From contig QHVT01000008.1 in the NCBI GenBank assembly GCA_003223645.1, positions 248,001 through 312,000 on the forward strand: a stretch of 64,000 nt of DNA. Direction: 5' to 3'. The notes under the pieces are model-generated. The model did no database searches. It was not told the DNA's origin and saw only the letters and a program-made list of their open reading frames with translations. How positions within the stretch are numbered: the first letter of the stretch is position 1; every line of letters begins with the position of its first letter. Shown in pieces: positions 16,301-23,749 of this stretch. The stretch is from Acidobacteriota bacterium. GTDB taxonomy: Bacteria; Acidobacteriota; Thermoanaerobaculia; Gp7-AA8. The position numbers and the translations under genes are program-made.

Positions 16301-16379
16301 TGCTGAGTGCCTGGTGCTGCGTGCTGAGTCACGCCCGCCCTGAATTTCGCAGCACTCAGCACCCAGCACTCAGCACCTC
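16301..16379. repeat. Mirrored GTGCTGAG/AGCACTC heptamer hairpin
   Basis: The left arm is gtgctgagtgcctggtgctg and the right arm agcactcagcacccagcact, each built of 7-bp units. It fills exactly the accD-folC gap, ending on the base before the folC ATG. Confidence 0.9.
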
Positions 16380-17546
16380 ATGACGCCGCTCGAGTGGCTC
16401 GATTCGCTGCAAGGCTCCGGCATTCGTCCGGGACTCGATCGCATGCGCGCGCTGTTGCGCGCGCTGCATTCGCCGCATCGCAAGTACCGCTCGATCATCG
16501 TCGCGGGCACGAACGGCAAAGGCTCGACGTCGGCGATGCTGACTTCGATCCTGCACGCGGCCGGACATCGCGTCGGTCTCTACACCTCGCCGCATCTCGT
16601 CGATCTGCGCGAGCGGTGGCTGATCGCCGGCGAGACGATCGATCCCGCGCTGCTCGATGAATGCATCGTCGAGCTGCAGCGCGCGGCCGAAACGAGCGGC
16701 ATTCATCCGACGTACTTCGAAGCGCTCACGGTGATCGCGTTTCTCGCGTTCGCGCGTGTGCAGTGCGACATCGCGGTGCTCGAAGTCGGGATGGGCGGGC
16801 GGCTGGATGCGACGAACGTCGTGCGTCCGGTCGCCGCGCTGATCACGCCGATCGGCTTCGATCACATGGAGTTCCTCGGCAACACGATCCGCAGGATCGC
16901 GTTCGAGAAGGCGGGAGTGATTCATCGCAGCACGCTCGTGCTGACGACGAATGACGATCCGCTCGTGCTGAATGTCATGCGCAAACGCGCGGAGCAATTC
17001 GGCAATCGATTCATACACGTCACCGAAGAACACGACTCGCCGCTGGCCGGCGAGTTTCAGCGCCGCAACGCCGCGCTCGCGGTGCGCGCGGCGCGCGAGC
17101 TCGGCATCGATGAACGCGCGATCGAGCGCGGCGTGGCCGGGACGCGCTGGCGCGGACGGCTCGAGTGGATGCAGATCGGCGAGAAGGAGATCTGGATCGA
17201 CGGCGCGCACAACGCACACGCCGCCGCGCAGATCGCGCCGTTTCTCGACGCGCGCGTTCCGCGTCCGCGTCTCCTCGTGTTCGGGATGATGAACGACAAG
17301 CACATCGCGCCGGTGAAGGAACTGCTCTTTCCGCTCTTCGATCGCGTGATCACGACCGAGCCGTATCCGCCGCGCTCCGCGAAGGCGTCCGACCTCGGCG
17401 GCATCGCGATTCCGAATCCCGACGACGCGTTTCGCGCCGCGCTCGCGTCAGGCGAGCGCGCGATCGTCATCACCGGCTCGCTCTACCTCGCGGGCGCGGC
17501 GATCGCGTACTTCGATCGCCAGCGCGGCGAGCATCAGCACGACTGA
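16380..17546 (+). CDS. folC: Bifunctional folylpolyglutamate/dihydrofolate synthase FolC
   Basis: Adds glutamate to dihydropteroate and folates. At 388 residues it is slightly short of the usual 420. It has the P-loop GTNGKGSTS at about 43-51, SPHLVDLRERW, the FolC/Mur Mg-binding region VGMGGRLDATNVV, GFDHMEFLG, and the C-terminal IDGAHNAHAA. No Shine-Dalgarno is present: the bases before ATG belong to the repeat hairpin. The 3' end overlaps the convergent YfhO-like gene by 99 bp. Confidence 0.95.
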   Translation: MTPLEWLDSLQGSGIRPGLDRMRALLRALHSPHRKYRSIIVAGTNGKGSTSAMLTSILHAAGHRVGLYTSPHLVDLRERWLIAGETIDPALLDECIVELQRAAETSGIHPTYFEALTVIAFLAFARVQCDIAVLEVGMGGRLDATNVVRPVAALITPIGFDHMEFLGNTIRRIAFEKAGVIHRSTLVLTTNDDPLVLNVMRKRAEQFGNRFIHVTEEHDSPLAGEFQRRNAALAVRAARELGIDERAIERGVAGTRWRGRLEWMQIGEKEIWIDGAHNAHAAAQIAPFLDARVPRPRLLVFGMMNDKHIAPVKELLFPLFDRVITTEPYPPRSAKASDLGGIAIPNPDDAFRAALASGERAIVITGSLYLAGAAIAYFDRQRGEHQHD

Positions 17547-19418
17547 CGCGCACCACGCGACGGCGACCGCGAGACGGCGGCGCCCGAAGTGCAGCGTGAC
17601 GAGCTTCGTGCCGGCGGGAACGAAGACACCGAGGCGATCGATGTCGACCGGGAACGTCTCGAGCGGCGTGTTCCACGCAGAAAAGTACGTCTGATTCACG
17701 AGCAACAGGACCGGACCATCGGCCGCGATGTCGATGAAGATCGTCTGCCCGTGCTCGCGATAGCGCAGATGCGACACGCGCGCGGATTGAAATCCGTGAA
17801 AGCGCTGCGGCGCAACGGCGAATCCGTACGGATTGAAACGCGGATCTTTCACGATGCGCACCGCCTCGCGAAGATCGCGCGCGCCGAGGGCGACGGGCAC
17901 GGCCATCACAGGCGGCAGCCGTTGGATCTCGACGGCGCGATCCCTTGCAAGCTCCAGCGCCGCGCGGCTGAGCAGCGAATGCATGTTGTCCGGCGACGGC
18001 AGGAGCGCGTAGCGGATGCCCGTCACCGCGCCGAACAGCGGCTCGCGCGCGGCGGCGCGTTTTCGATATTCGATGCGCGCGGACAGCACACCCGCGGGAA
18101 TCGTGGATTTTGCGTAGACGCGTTGCAGCGGCGCGTCTTCGCGAATGTCATACGGCGCGAACCAGTCGATCGGCAGCGCGCATACCGCGGTGATCGCGAG
18201 CGGCACGAGCGTGACGATCGCCCACACGAGTCGATAGCGCGTCTTGTCGAAGTAGCGCGCGACGAGAACGACGAGTGCGACAGAGAGGACGAGCACGAAT
18301 TTTTCGGGATAGCGGCCGATGCGCGGCGCTTGATCGACGAGCCAGAAGACGATCGGGTTATTGCGGCCGAGGGCAAAGAAGAGCATCAGCAGTGCTATCA
18401 GCGTGTAGCGGAGTGGTGCGCGCCTCTGGCGCGCCCCCGCCCGGAAGCGCGCTGGAAGCGCGCACCACTCGATGACGCCGTATACGAGCGCGATCAACGC
18501 GATCGGACCGAGGAAGATGGTGGAGAAGAGACGCTCGCGCAAAGCGCCGCCGCCGGGCTCGTTCAAGACGCCGGACAGCGGCCAGACGAAAATCTCCGCG
18601 ACGCGCTTCCAGGACAGCGACGTGTTGAGCGCCGTGCGCGTCGAGAAGCCGGCCACGCGTTCGACTTCGCGCGCGATTTCGGAGTAGGCGATCAACTGCG
18701 GAGAAGCGATCAGCAATGCGAGCAGCAGCGCGAGCGCAAGCTCGCGAATGGAAAGCCCCTCACCCGGCGCTTCGCGCCACCCTCTCCCCGCAAGCGGGGC
18801 GAGGGGCCACCACCCTGTTGCCCTTCTCCCCGCTTGCGGGGAGAAGGTGGCCGAAGGCCGGATGAGGGGCGGTGCCACAACGACGAGAATCGCAATCGCG
18901 GCCGCGAAGATCAGCACCGGCTCGGCGGCGAGTCCCATCAACCCGCAGGCGACGCCGAGAAGCCGCCATGAACGGCGCTCCGCCGCGTACAAAGCGAGCG
19001 GAATCAGCGCGGCGTAGACGATGAAGTTGTAGAAGGCGAAGGACGAGATCACGACGCCGCTCAGCACGTAAACGGTGGCGGCGAACGTCGACCGACAGAG
19101 CGCGCGCATCGCGAAGAAGGCGAGCGCGAGGTGCAGAAGAAAGTGGAGATTGAATGCGGTGTGTACAGGGAGAAAAAGATAGAGCAGATTGTCGGGATAA
19201 AACGTCTGTGCGCCGGGGTTGCCGGCGAGCGGCTGTCCGCCGGAGTCGTTGAAGTCCCAATACGGAATCTCGAACGTCCGAAAGCTCGCCGCGGAGAGCA
19301 CTTTCAGCGGGTAATGCGTGCTGAAATTGTCGCGATAGAAGAAGAATCCGAACTGCGCGACGAGTGCGAAAGCAATCGCGACCGCGACCCCGATCACCGG
19401 CCCTCGCACCTTCGACAT
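17448..19418 (-). CDS. YfhO-like polytopic membrane protein, with two in-frame repeat insertions
   Basis: A 656-residue protein of the YfhO type, linked in Gram-positives to lipoteichoic-acid glycosylation; here probably a polyprenyl-linked glycosyltransferase acting at the periplasmic side. The family signature FEIPYWDFNDSGGQPLAGNPG lies near 45-60. About ten helices follow, then a C-terminal beta-rich domain (LLLVNQTYFSAWN). Residues about 184-221 translate a 114-bp repeat and about 316-336 translate a 60-bp repeat, both without frame loss. The ATG at 19418 is chosen over 19460, which overlaps glyA. It is paralogous to the genes at 23750 and 26051 and overlaps folC tail-to-tail. Confidence 0.75.
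   Translation of the reverse strand: MSKVRGPVIGVAVAIAFALVAQFGFFFYRDNFSTHYPLKVLSAASFRTFEIPYWDFNDSGGQPLAGNPGAQTFYPDNLLYLFLPVHTAFNLHFLLHLALAFFAMRALCRSTFAATVYVLSGVVISSFAFYNFIVYAALIPLALYAAERRSWRLLGVACGLMGLAAEPVLIFAAAIAILVVVAPPLIRPSATFSPQAGRRATGWWPLAPLAGRGWREAPGEGLSIRELALALLLALLIASPQLIAYSEIAREVERVAGFSTRTALNTSLSWKRVAEIFVWPLSGVLNEPGGGALRERLFSTIFLGPIALIALVYGVIEWCALPARFRAGARQRRAPLRYTLIALLMLFFALGRNNPIVFWLVDQAPRIGRYPEKFVLVLSVALVVLVARYFDKTRYRLVWAIVTLVPLAITAVCALPIDWFAPYDIREDAPLQRVYAKSTIPAGVLSARIEYRKRAAAREPLFGAVTGIRYALLPSPDNMHSLLSRAALELARDRAVEIQRLPPVMAVPVALGARDLREAVRIVKDPRFNPYGFAVAPQRFHGFQSARVSHLRYREHGQTIFIDIAADGPVLLLVNQTYFSAWNTPLETFPVDIDRLGVFVPAGTKLVTLHFGRRRLAVAVAWCASVVLMLAALAIEVRDRRAREVERAGDDDRALA
18411..18470. 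repeat. GAGTGGTGCGCGCC palindrome inserted in frame
   Basis: The outer arms gagtggtgcgcgc / gcgcgcaccactc enclose two inner GC-rich hairpins. It is translated in frame within the YfhO-like gene (EWCALPARFRAGARQRRAPL). A related copy is at 22027-22085. Confidence 0.85.
18756..18869. repeat. CCCCTCATCCGGCC / CTCCCCGC repeat inserted in frame
   Basis: A 114-bp palindromic element (exactly 38 codons) with ends gcccctcacccggcgcttcg and cggccgaaggccggatgagg and internal tctccccgc/gcggggaga stems. Similar sequence is a widespread interspersed repeat in proteobacterial genomes. It adds about 38 residues (RPSATFSPQAGRRATG...) to the YfhO-like protein. Confidence 0.88.
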
Positions 19419-19437
19419 CTCGCGCGGAATTATCGGG

Positions 19438-19443
19438 TAAGAT
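19438..19443 (+). promoter_or_regulatory. -10-like TAAGAT six nt before glyA
   Basis: TAAGAT is followed by CGCCCG and then ATG: exactly 6 nt between box and start codon, as for ruvX and queD. The glyA/YfhO divergent gap is only 31 bp, so a leader is nearly impossible. No Shine-Dalgarno. Confidence 0.5.
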
Positions 19444-19449
19444 CGCCCG

Positions 19450-20733
19450 ATGACCACCATTCACGAGGAAACTCTCGCCGCGACAGGCCACGATTTTCTC
19501 CACCGGCTGATCGCGGAAGTCGATCGCGAGATCGCGGATGCGATCCAGCTGGAAACGCAGCGGCAGAACGACACGCTGGAGCTGATTGCCTCGGAGAACC
19601 ACGTGTCGAAGGCTGTGCTGACTGCGATGGGATCGGTCTTCACGAACAAGTACGCCGAGGGCTATCCGGGCAAGCGTTACTACGGCGGCTGCGGCCCCAC
19701 CGACATCGTCGAGAACATCGCCATCGATCGCGCGAAGAGACTCTTCGGCGCCGAACACGCCAACGTCCAGCCGCACTCCGGCTCGCAGGCCAACATGTCG
19801 GTCTACTTCGCAATGCTCAAGCCCGGCGACACGATCATGGGCATGGACCTCTCGCACGGCGGACACCTCACGCACGGACATCCGCTGTCGTACAGCGGCC
19901 GCGATTTCAAAGTCGTCGCGTACGGCGTGCGCAAAGAGGATGAGCTGATCGACTACGACGAGATGGCGAAGATCGCCGAGGAGAACAAGCCGCGGATGAT
20001 CATCTGCGGAGCGTCGGCGTATTCGCGGGTGATCGACTTCAAGCGCATTCGCGAGATCGCGGACAGCGTCGGCGCGCTGATGATGGCCGACATCGCGCAC
20101 ATCGCGGGGCTCGTCGTCACGAACCATCATCCCTCGCCCGTTCCGTACGCGGACTTCGTCACGACGACGACGCATAAGACGCTGCGCGGACCGCGCGCGG
20201 GCCTCGTACTTTGCAAGGAAAAGTACGCGAAGGACCTGGACCGCGCCGTCTTCCCGGGCGTGCAGGGCGGGCCGCTCGTGCACATCATCGCGGCGAAGGC
20301 CGTCGCGTTCAAGGAAGCGCTCGCGCCGGAGTTCGCGGAGTATCAGGGACAGGTCGTGAAGAACGCGAAGGCGCTCGCGGCCGCGGTGAAAGACACCGGC
20401 TTCCGCATCGTCTCCGGCGGCACCGATAACCATCTCTTCATGACCGACGTCTTCTCGAAAGGCATCACCGGCAAAGACGGGCAGAACATGCTCGAGGCCG
20501 CGAACATCACCGTCAACAAGAACACGATCCCGTTCGATCAGAACAAGCCGATGGTCGCGTCCGGAGTGCGCATCGGCACGCCCGCCGTCACCACGCGCGG
20601 CCTGCGCGAAGCGGACATGAAAACGATCGCCACGCTCATCGCGCGCGTGCTCGACTCGAAAGGCGACGCCGGCGTGATCGACGCGGTGAAGAGCGAAGTG
20701 AAGCAGTTGTGCGATCGATATCCGATTTACTAG
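19450..20733 (+). CDS. glyA: Serine hydroxymethyltransferase GlyA
   Basis: A PLP enzyme interconverting serine and glycine with one-carbon transfer to tetrahydrofolate; 427 residues, normal length. Conserved: [50 protein letters not shown], the PLP lysine in [14 protein letters not shown], and TPAVTTRG near the end. Its TAG stop is the first unit of a TAGGAC repeat hairpin. It is functionally related to folC close by (folate one-carbon metabolism). Confidence 0.97.
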   Translation: MTTIHEETLAATGHDFLHRLIAEVDREIADAIQLETQRQNDTLELIASENHVSKAVLTAMGSVFTNKYAEGYPGKRYYGGCGPTDIVENIAIDRAKRLFGAEHANVQPHSGSQANMSVYFAMLKPGDTIMGMDLSHGGHLTHGHPLSYSGRDFKVVAYGVRKEDELIDYDEMAKIAEENKPRMIICGASAYSRVIDFKRIREIADSVGALMMADIAHIAGLVVTNHHPSPVPYADFVTTTTHKTLRGPRAGLVLCKEKYAKDLDRAVFPGVQGGPLVHIIAAKAVAFKEALAPEFAEYQGQVVKNAKALAAAVKDTGFRIVSGGTDNHLFMTDVFSKGITGKDGQNMLEAANITVNKNTIPFDQNKPMVASGVRIGTPAVTTRGLREADMKTIATLIARVLDSKGDAGVIDAVKSEVKQLCDRYPIY

Positions 20734-20806
20734 GACTGATAGGACGAATAGGACTTACAGGACAAGTCCTATCGGTCCTATTCGTCCTATCAGTCCTATT
20801 CGTCCT
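20731..20806. repeat. Mirrored TAGGAC 9-bp tandem-repeat hairpin, copy 2
   Basis: taggactga taggacgaa taggacttac is mirrored by gtcctatcg gtcctattc gtcctatca gtcctattc. The glyA stop codon TAG begins the first unit and the next gene's ATG follows the last one directly. Confidence 0.93.
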
Positions 20807-21493
20807 ATGAAACGCTATCCCTACTACCCCATCTATCTCGACATCGAAGACCACGCCGTCCTGATCATCGGCGGCGGAAACGTCTGCGCACGCAAGGCGG
20901 AGACGATGATGAAGTACGGTGCGCGCGTAACGATCGTCTCGCCGGAATTCACCGGCGAGATCGAAGCGTGGGCGCGCGACGGACAACTCGCGCTCAAACG
21001 CAAACGCTACGACGCGAGCGATCTGGAAGGCGCGACGATCGTGATCGCGTCGACGGACGACACGAGCGTGAACGAACAAATCGCCGCTGACTGCCGCGCG
21101 CGTCGCATCCCTGTCAACGTCGTCGACGTCACGCCGCTCTGCGAGTTCATCGTGCCGGCGATCATCGACAAAGGATCAGTGCACATCGCGATCTCGACCG
21201 GCGGCAAGTCGCCCGCGCTGGCGCGGACGCTGAAAGAAGACCTGCAGCGCCTCATCGGTCCGGAGTACGCCGAGGTGAACGATCTCCTCGGCACGCTGCG
21301 CGACAGTGCGAAGCGCGTGCTGCCGACCGACGTCGATCGCAAGCATTTTTTCGACGGCATCATCGCGCGCGGCATTCTCGAGATGTTGCGCGAAGGGCGG
21401 CGCGCGGACGTGCGCGACGCGATCATCGCCGCGTGCAGCGAGGCGGGCGTCGCCGTCAGCGATGCGGTGCGCACGATGAATGATGGCGAGTAA
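20807..21493 (+). CDS. Precorrin-2 dehydrogenase / sirohydrochlorin ferrochelatase (CysG N-domain, Met8-like)
   Basis: A 228-residue NAD-dependent enzyme of siroheme synthesis, corresponding to the N-terminal half of CysG. It starts YPIYLDIEDHAVLIIGGGNVCARKAETMMKYGA (Rossmann fold), followed by VTIVSPEF, STDDTSVNEQI, the catalytic aspartate region VNVVDVTPLCEFIVPAI and ISTGGKSPALARTLKEDLQ. The methyltransferase half is absent here and may be encoded elsewhere. Its 3' end overlaps the next start by 14 bp. No Shine-Dalgarno; the sequence before ATG is the repeat arm. Confidence 0.9.
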   Translation: MKRYPYYPIYLDIEDHAVLIIGGGNVCARKAETMMKYGARVTIVSPEFTGEIEAWARDGQLALKRKRYDASDLEGATIVIASTDDTSVNEQIAADCRARRIPVNVVDVTPLCEFIVPAIIDKGSVHIAISTGGKSPALARTLKEDLQRLIGPEYAEVNDLLGTLRDSAKRVLPTDVDRKHFFDGIIARGILEMLREGRRADVRDAIIAACSEAGVAVSDAVRTMNDGE

Positions 21494-22964
21494 ACGCGCG
21501 CGCGCGATCATCCTCGCGGCGTTCTTCCTGATCACCGCCGTCGCTCCGCTGCGCCCTCTCCGCGATCCCGATTACTTCTGGCATCTCGCTACCGGCCGCT
21601 GGATCCATGAGCATGGCGCACTGCCGCGCACGGATCCCTTCGGCGCCGCGACCGATCGCGTGCCGTGGATCAATGGCGAGTGGCTGTTCCAGTTTCTCGT
21701 TTACCCGCTGCACGCGGCGTTCGGAGTCAACGGGATCGTCGTCGCGCGCGCGTTGCTTCTGGGCGCGCTGTTCACCGCGCTCCTCGCGTGGACCTCGCGC
21801 GAAACGAAGAGCCTCGGCCGCGCGCTCGGGCTCTGCACGATCAGCTGGTACGGCGCGAGTTGGGCGTTCAGCGAACGTCCCGCGACGTTTGCGGTGCTGT
21901 TCGTCGTCCTGGCCGTCGCGCTGACGCTGCGCGAGCCGACGGTGCGGCGAATCGTTTTGTATGCGCTCCTGACGATCGTCTGGATCAACTTCCATCCCTC
22001 GGCGTTGCTCGCGCCGGTGATTGCCGGAGTGGTGCGCGCCTCCGGCGCGCTTTTCGAAAGGCGCGCCGGAGGCGCGCGCCACTCCATCGCGATGGTCGCC
22101 GCAAGTGCGCTTGCGCTGCTCGTGAATCCATACGGCATCGAGGGCGTGCTCGCGCCGGCGCGGCTCACGCAGTGGGTGACGAGCGGTCCGTTCAAAAACA
22201 TCGAGTGGCAGCCGGCCTCGCCGGCCACGCATCCGGCGCTCTTCCTGATGATCGCGATCGCGCTTCTCGCGTTCGCGTTCGATCGCGACCGCCTCCGCCA
22301 TCTCCCGCACCTTCTTCTTCTCGCGCTCTTCTCCGCGCTGGCGATCCGCTTTCTCCGCAATCACGCGATGTTCTACAGCGTCTGGCCGCTCGTGGTCGCG
22401 CCGATGCTGCCGCCGCTCGCGAGCGAGCGGCTGAACAAGATTGCCGGCGGCGCCGCGTTCGCGTTCCTCTTCGTTTTCCTGACGACGCGCCGTCCATCCC
22501 TCGGCATCAACGAACAAGTCCTCCCCGTCCGCGCGGCCGCGCGTCTCGCCGCACTCCATCCGCCCGGAAACATTTTTTCCGCGAGTCACCTCGGCGGCTA
22601 TCTGATCTGGACGTTCTATCCGCAGCGGCGCGTCGTGAACGACGGACGCAACGAACTGCATCACGCGTTTCTCACCGAGTACGCCGCCGCGCGCCGCAAC
22701 AGCCGCGATTGGCGCCAGCTGCTCGACCGCTACGCGATCGCGACGGCGGTCGCCGACTACGAGCCGCCGATGCGTTTGAAGGACGCGCGCACGGGGCAAG
22801 TAGTCGCGATTCCGGCGAGCCGCGCCTTTTTTCCGCGCTCGCAATGGGCGCTCATCGCGTTCGACGATGCGGCGATGGTCTTCGCGCGCCGCGCCGCCTG
22901 GAAAGGCCGCGACCTTAGCGCAATCGAAATCCGCGGCGTCGATCCCGATGCGCGCGGCGAATGA
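21480..22964 (+). CDS. Polytopic membrane protein with DPDYFWHLATGRW signature
   Basis: A 494-residue membrane protein with an N-terminal helix, the loop DPDYFWHLATGRWIHEHG near 31-48 and PFGAATDRVPWINGEWLFQ. This arrangement is found in many uncharacterised bacterial GT-C-like membrane proteins. There are about nine helices and a soluble C-terminal part (NIFSASHLGGYLIWTFYPQRRVVNDGR). Residues about 183-202 (VVRASGALFERRAGGARH) are an in-frame palindromic repeat. It overlaps the siroheme gene start-to-stop and precedes a GT2 enzyme and two YfhO-like proteins, suggesting a glycan-modification cluster. Confidence 0.7.
   Translation: MMASKRARAIILAAFFLITAVAPLRPLRDPDYFWHLATGRWIHEHGALPRTDPFGAATDRVPWINGEWLFQFLVYPLHAAFGVNGIVVARALLLGALFTALLAWTSRETKSLGRALGLCTISWYGASWAFSERPATFAVLFVVLAVALTLREPTVRRIVLYALLTIVWINFHPSALLAPVIAGVVRASGALFERRAGGARHSIAMVAASALALLVNPYGIEGVLAPARLTQWVTSGPFKNIEWQPASPATHPALFLMIAIALLAFAFDRDRLRHLPHLLLLALFSALAIRFLRNHAMFYSVWPLVVAPMLPPLASERLNKIAGGAAFAFLFVFLTTRRPSLGINEQVLPVRAAARLAALHPPGNIFSASHLGGYLIWTFYPQRRVVNDGRNELHHAFLTEYAAARRNSRDWRQLLDRYAIATAVADYEPPMRLKDARTGQVVAIPASRAFFPRSQWALIAFDDAAMVFARRAAWKGRDLSAIEIRGVDPDARGE
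22027..22085. repeat. GAGTGGTGCGCGCC palindrome inserted in frame, second copy
   Basis: The outer arms gagtggtgcgcgcc/ggcgcgcgccactc enclose the inner hairpins gcgcctccggcgcgc and gcgcgccggaggcgcgc around a ttttcgaaa centre. It is translated in frame in the membrane protein at 21480. Confidence 0.87.
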
Positions 22965-22983
22965 TGCTATCTTCCCCGCCCGA

Positions 22984-23742
22984 ATGCCTCTCCACGAGAA
23001 AAAAGTCATCGCCGTTCTGCCCGCATACAACGCGGAACGGACGCTGAAAGCGACGTACGACGACATCCCGCAGGACTGGGTCGACGAGATCCTGCTCGTC
23101 GACGACTGCTCGCGCGACCGCACCGTCGAGCTGTCGCGCGAGCTCGGCATCACCACGGTCGTCCATCAGAAAAATCGCGGCTATGGCGGCAATCAAAAGA
23201 CGTGCTATCGAACCTCAATGGACAAGATGGGCGGCGAGATCATGGTCATGGTCCACCCCGACCATCAATATGATCCGAAGATCATCCCCGAGCTGGTGAA
23301 GCCGCTCCTGCGCGGCGAAGCGGACGCGGTGTTCGGCTCGCGCATGCTCGGCGGAAGACCGATCGAAGGGGGGATGCCGAAGTGGAAGTACTTCGCGAAT
23401 CTCTTCCTGACGATGGTCGAGAACGCGACGTTCTACGTGTACCTCTCCGAGTATCACTCCGGCTTCCGCGCGTACTCGAAGCGCTTCCTCGACACGGTGA
23501 ACTTCGAGGCGAACTCCGACAACTTCGTGTTCGACACCGAGATCATCGCGCAGGCAGTGGCGAAGAAGCTGAAGATCATCGAGGTGCCGATTCAGACGCG
23601 CTACTTCGACGAGGCCTCGCAGGTCGGATTCATGCGCGGCGTGCGCTACGGACTCTCGATCCTGAAGACGATGTTCTATTACAAGCTGCACAAGAAGGGC
23701 ATTTACACGCATCGCATTTACCGCGATCGGGTGCAGACTTAG
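22984..23742 (+). CDS. GT2 glycosyltransferase (polyprenyl-phosphate sugar synthase type)
   Basis: A 252-residue soluble GT-A enzyme resembling dolichyl/undecaprenyl-phosphate mannose or glucose synthases. VIAVLPAYNAERTL opens the nucleotide site, ILLVDDCSRDRT is the first Asp motif, MVMVHPDHQYDP the DXD-like metal site and GSRMLGG follows. It would supply polyprenyl-phosphate sugar to the GT-C/YfhO-type proteins around it. The ATG at 22984 is chosen because the upstream frame lies in the preceding gene; TATCTT sits 10 nt before it and no clear Shine-Dalgarno is present. Confidence 0.85.
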   Translation: MPLHEKKVIAVLPAYNAERTLKATYDDIPQDWVDEILLVDDCSRDRTVELSRELGITTVVHQKNRGYGGNQKTCYRTSMDKMGGEIMVMVHPDHQYDPKIIPELVKPLLRGEADAVFGSRMLGGRPIEGGMPKWKYFANLFLTMVENATFYVYLSEYHSGFRAYSKRFLDTVNFEANSDNFVFDTEIIAQAVAKKLKIIEVPIQTRYFDEASQVGFMRGVRYGLSILKTMFYYKLHKKGIYTHRIYRDRVQT

Positions 23743-23749
23743 CGCGACT

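Noticed and set aside
19419-19449. Glycine riboswitch before glyA
   Set aside because: Only 31 bp separate the divergent genes; there is no room for an aptamer.
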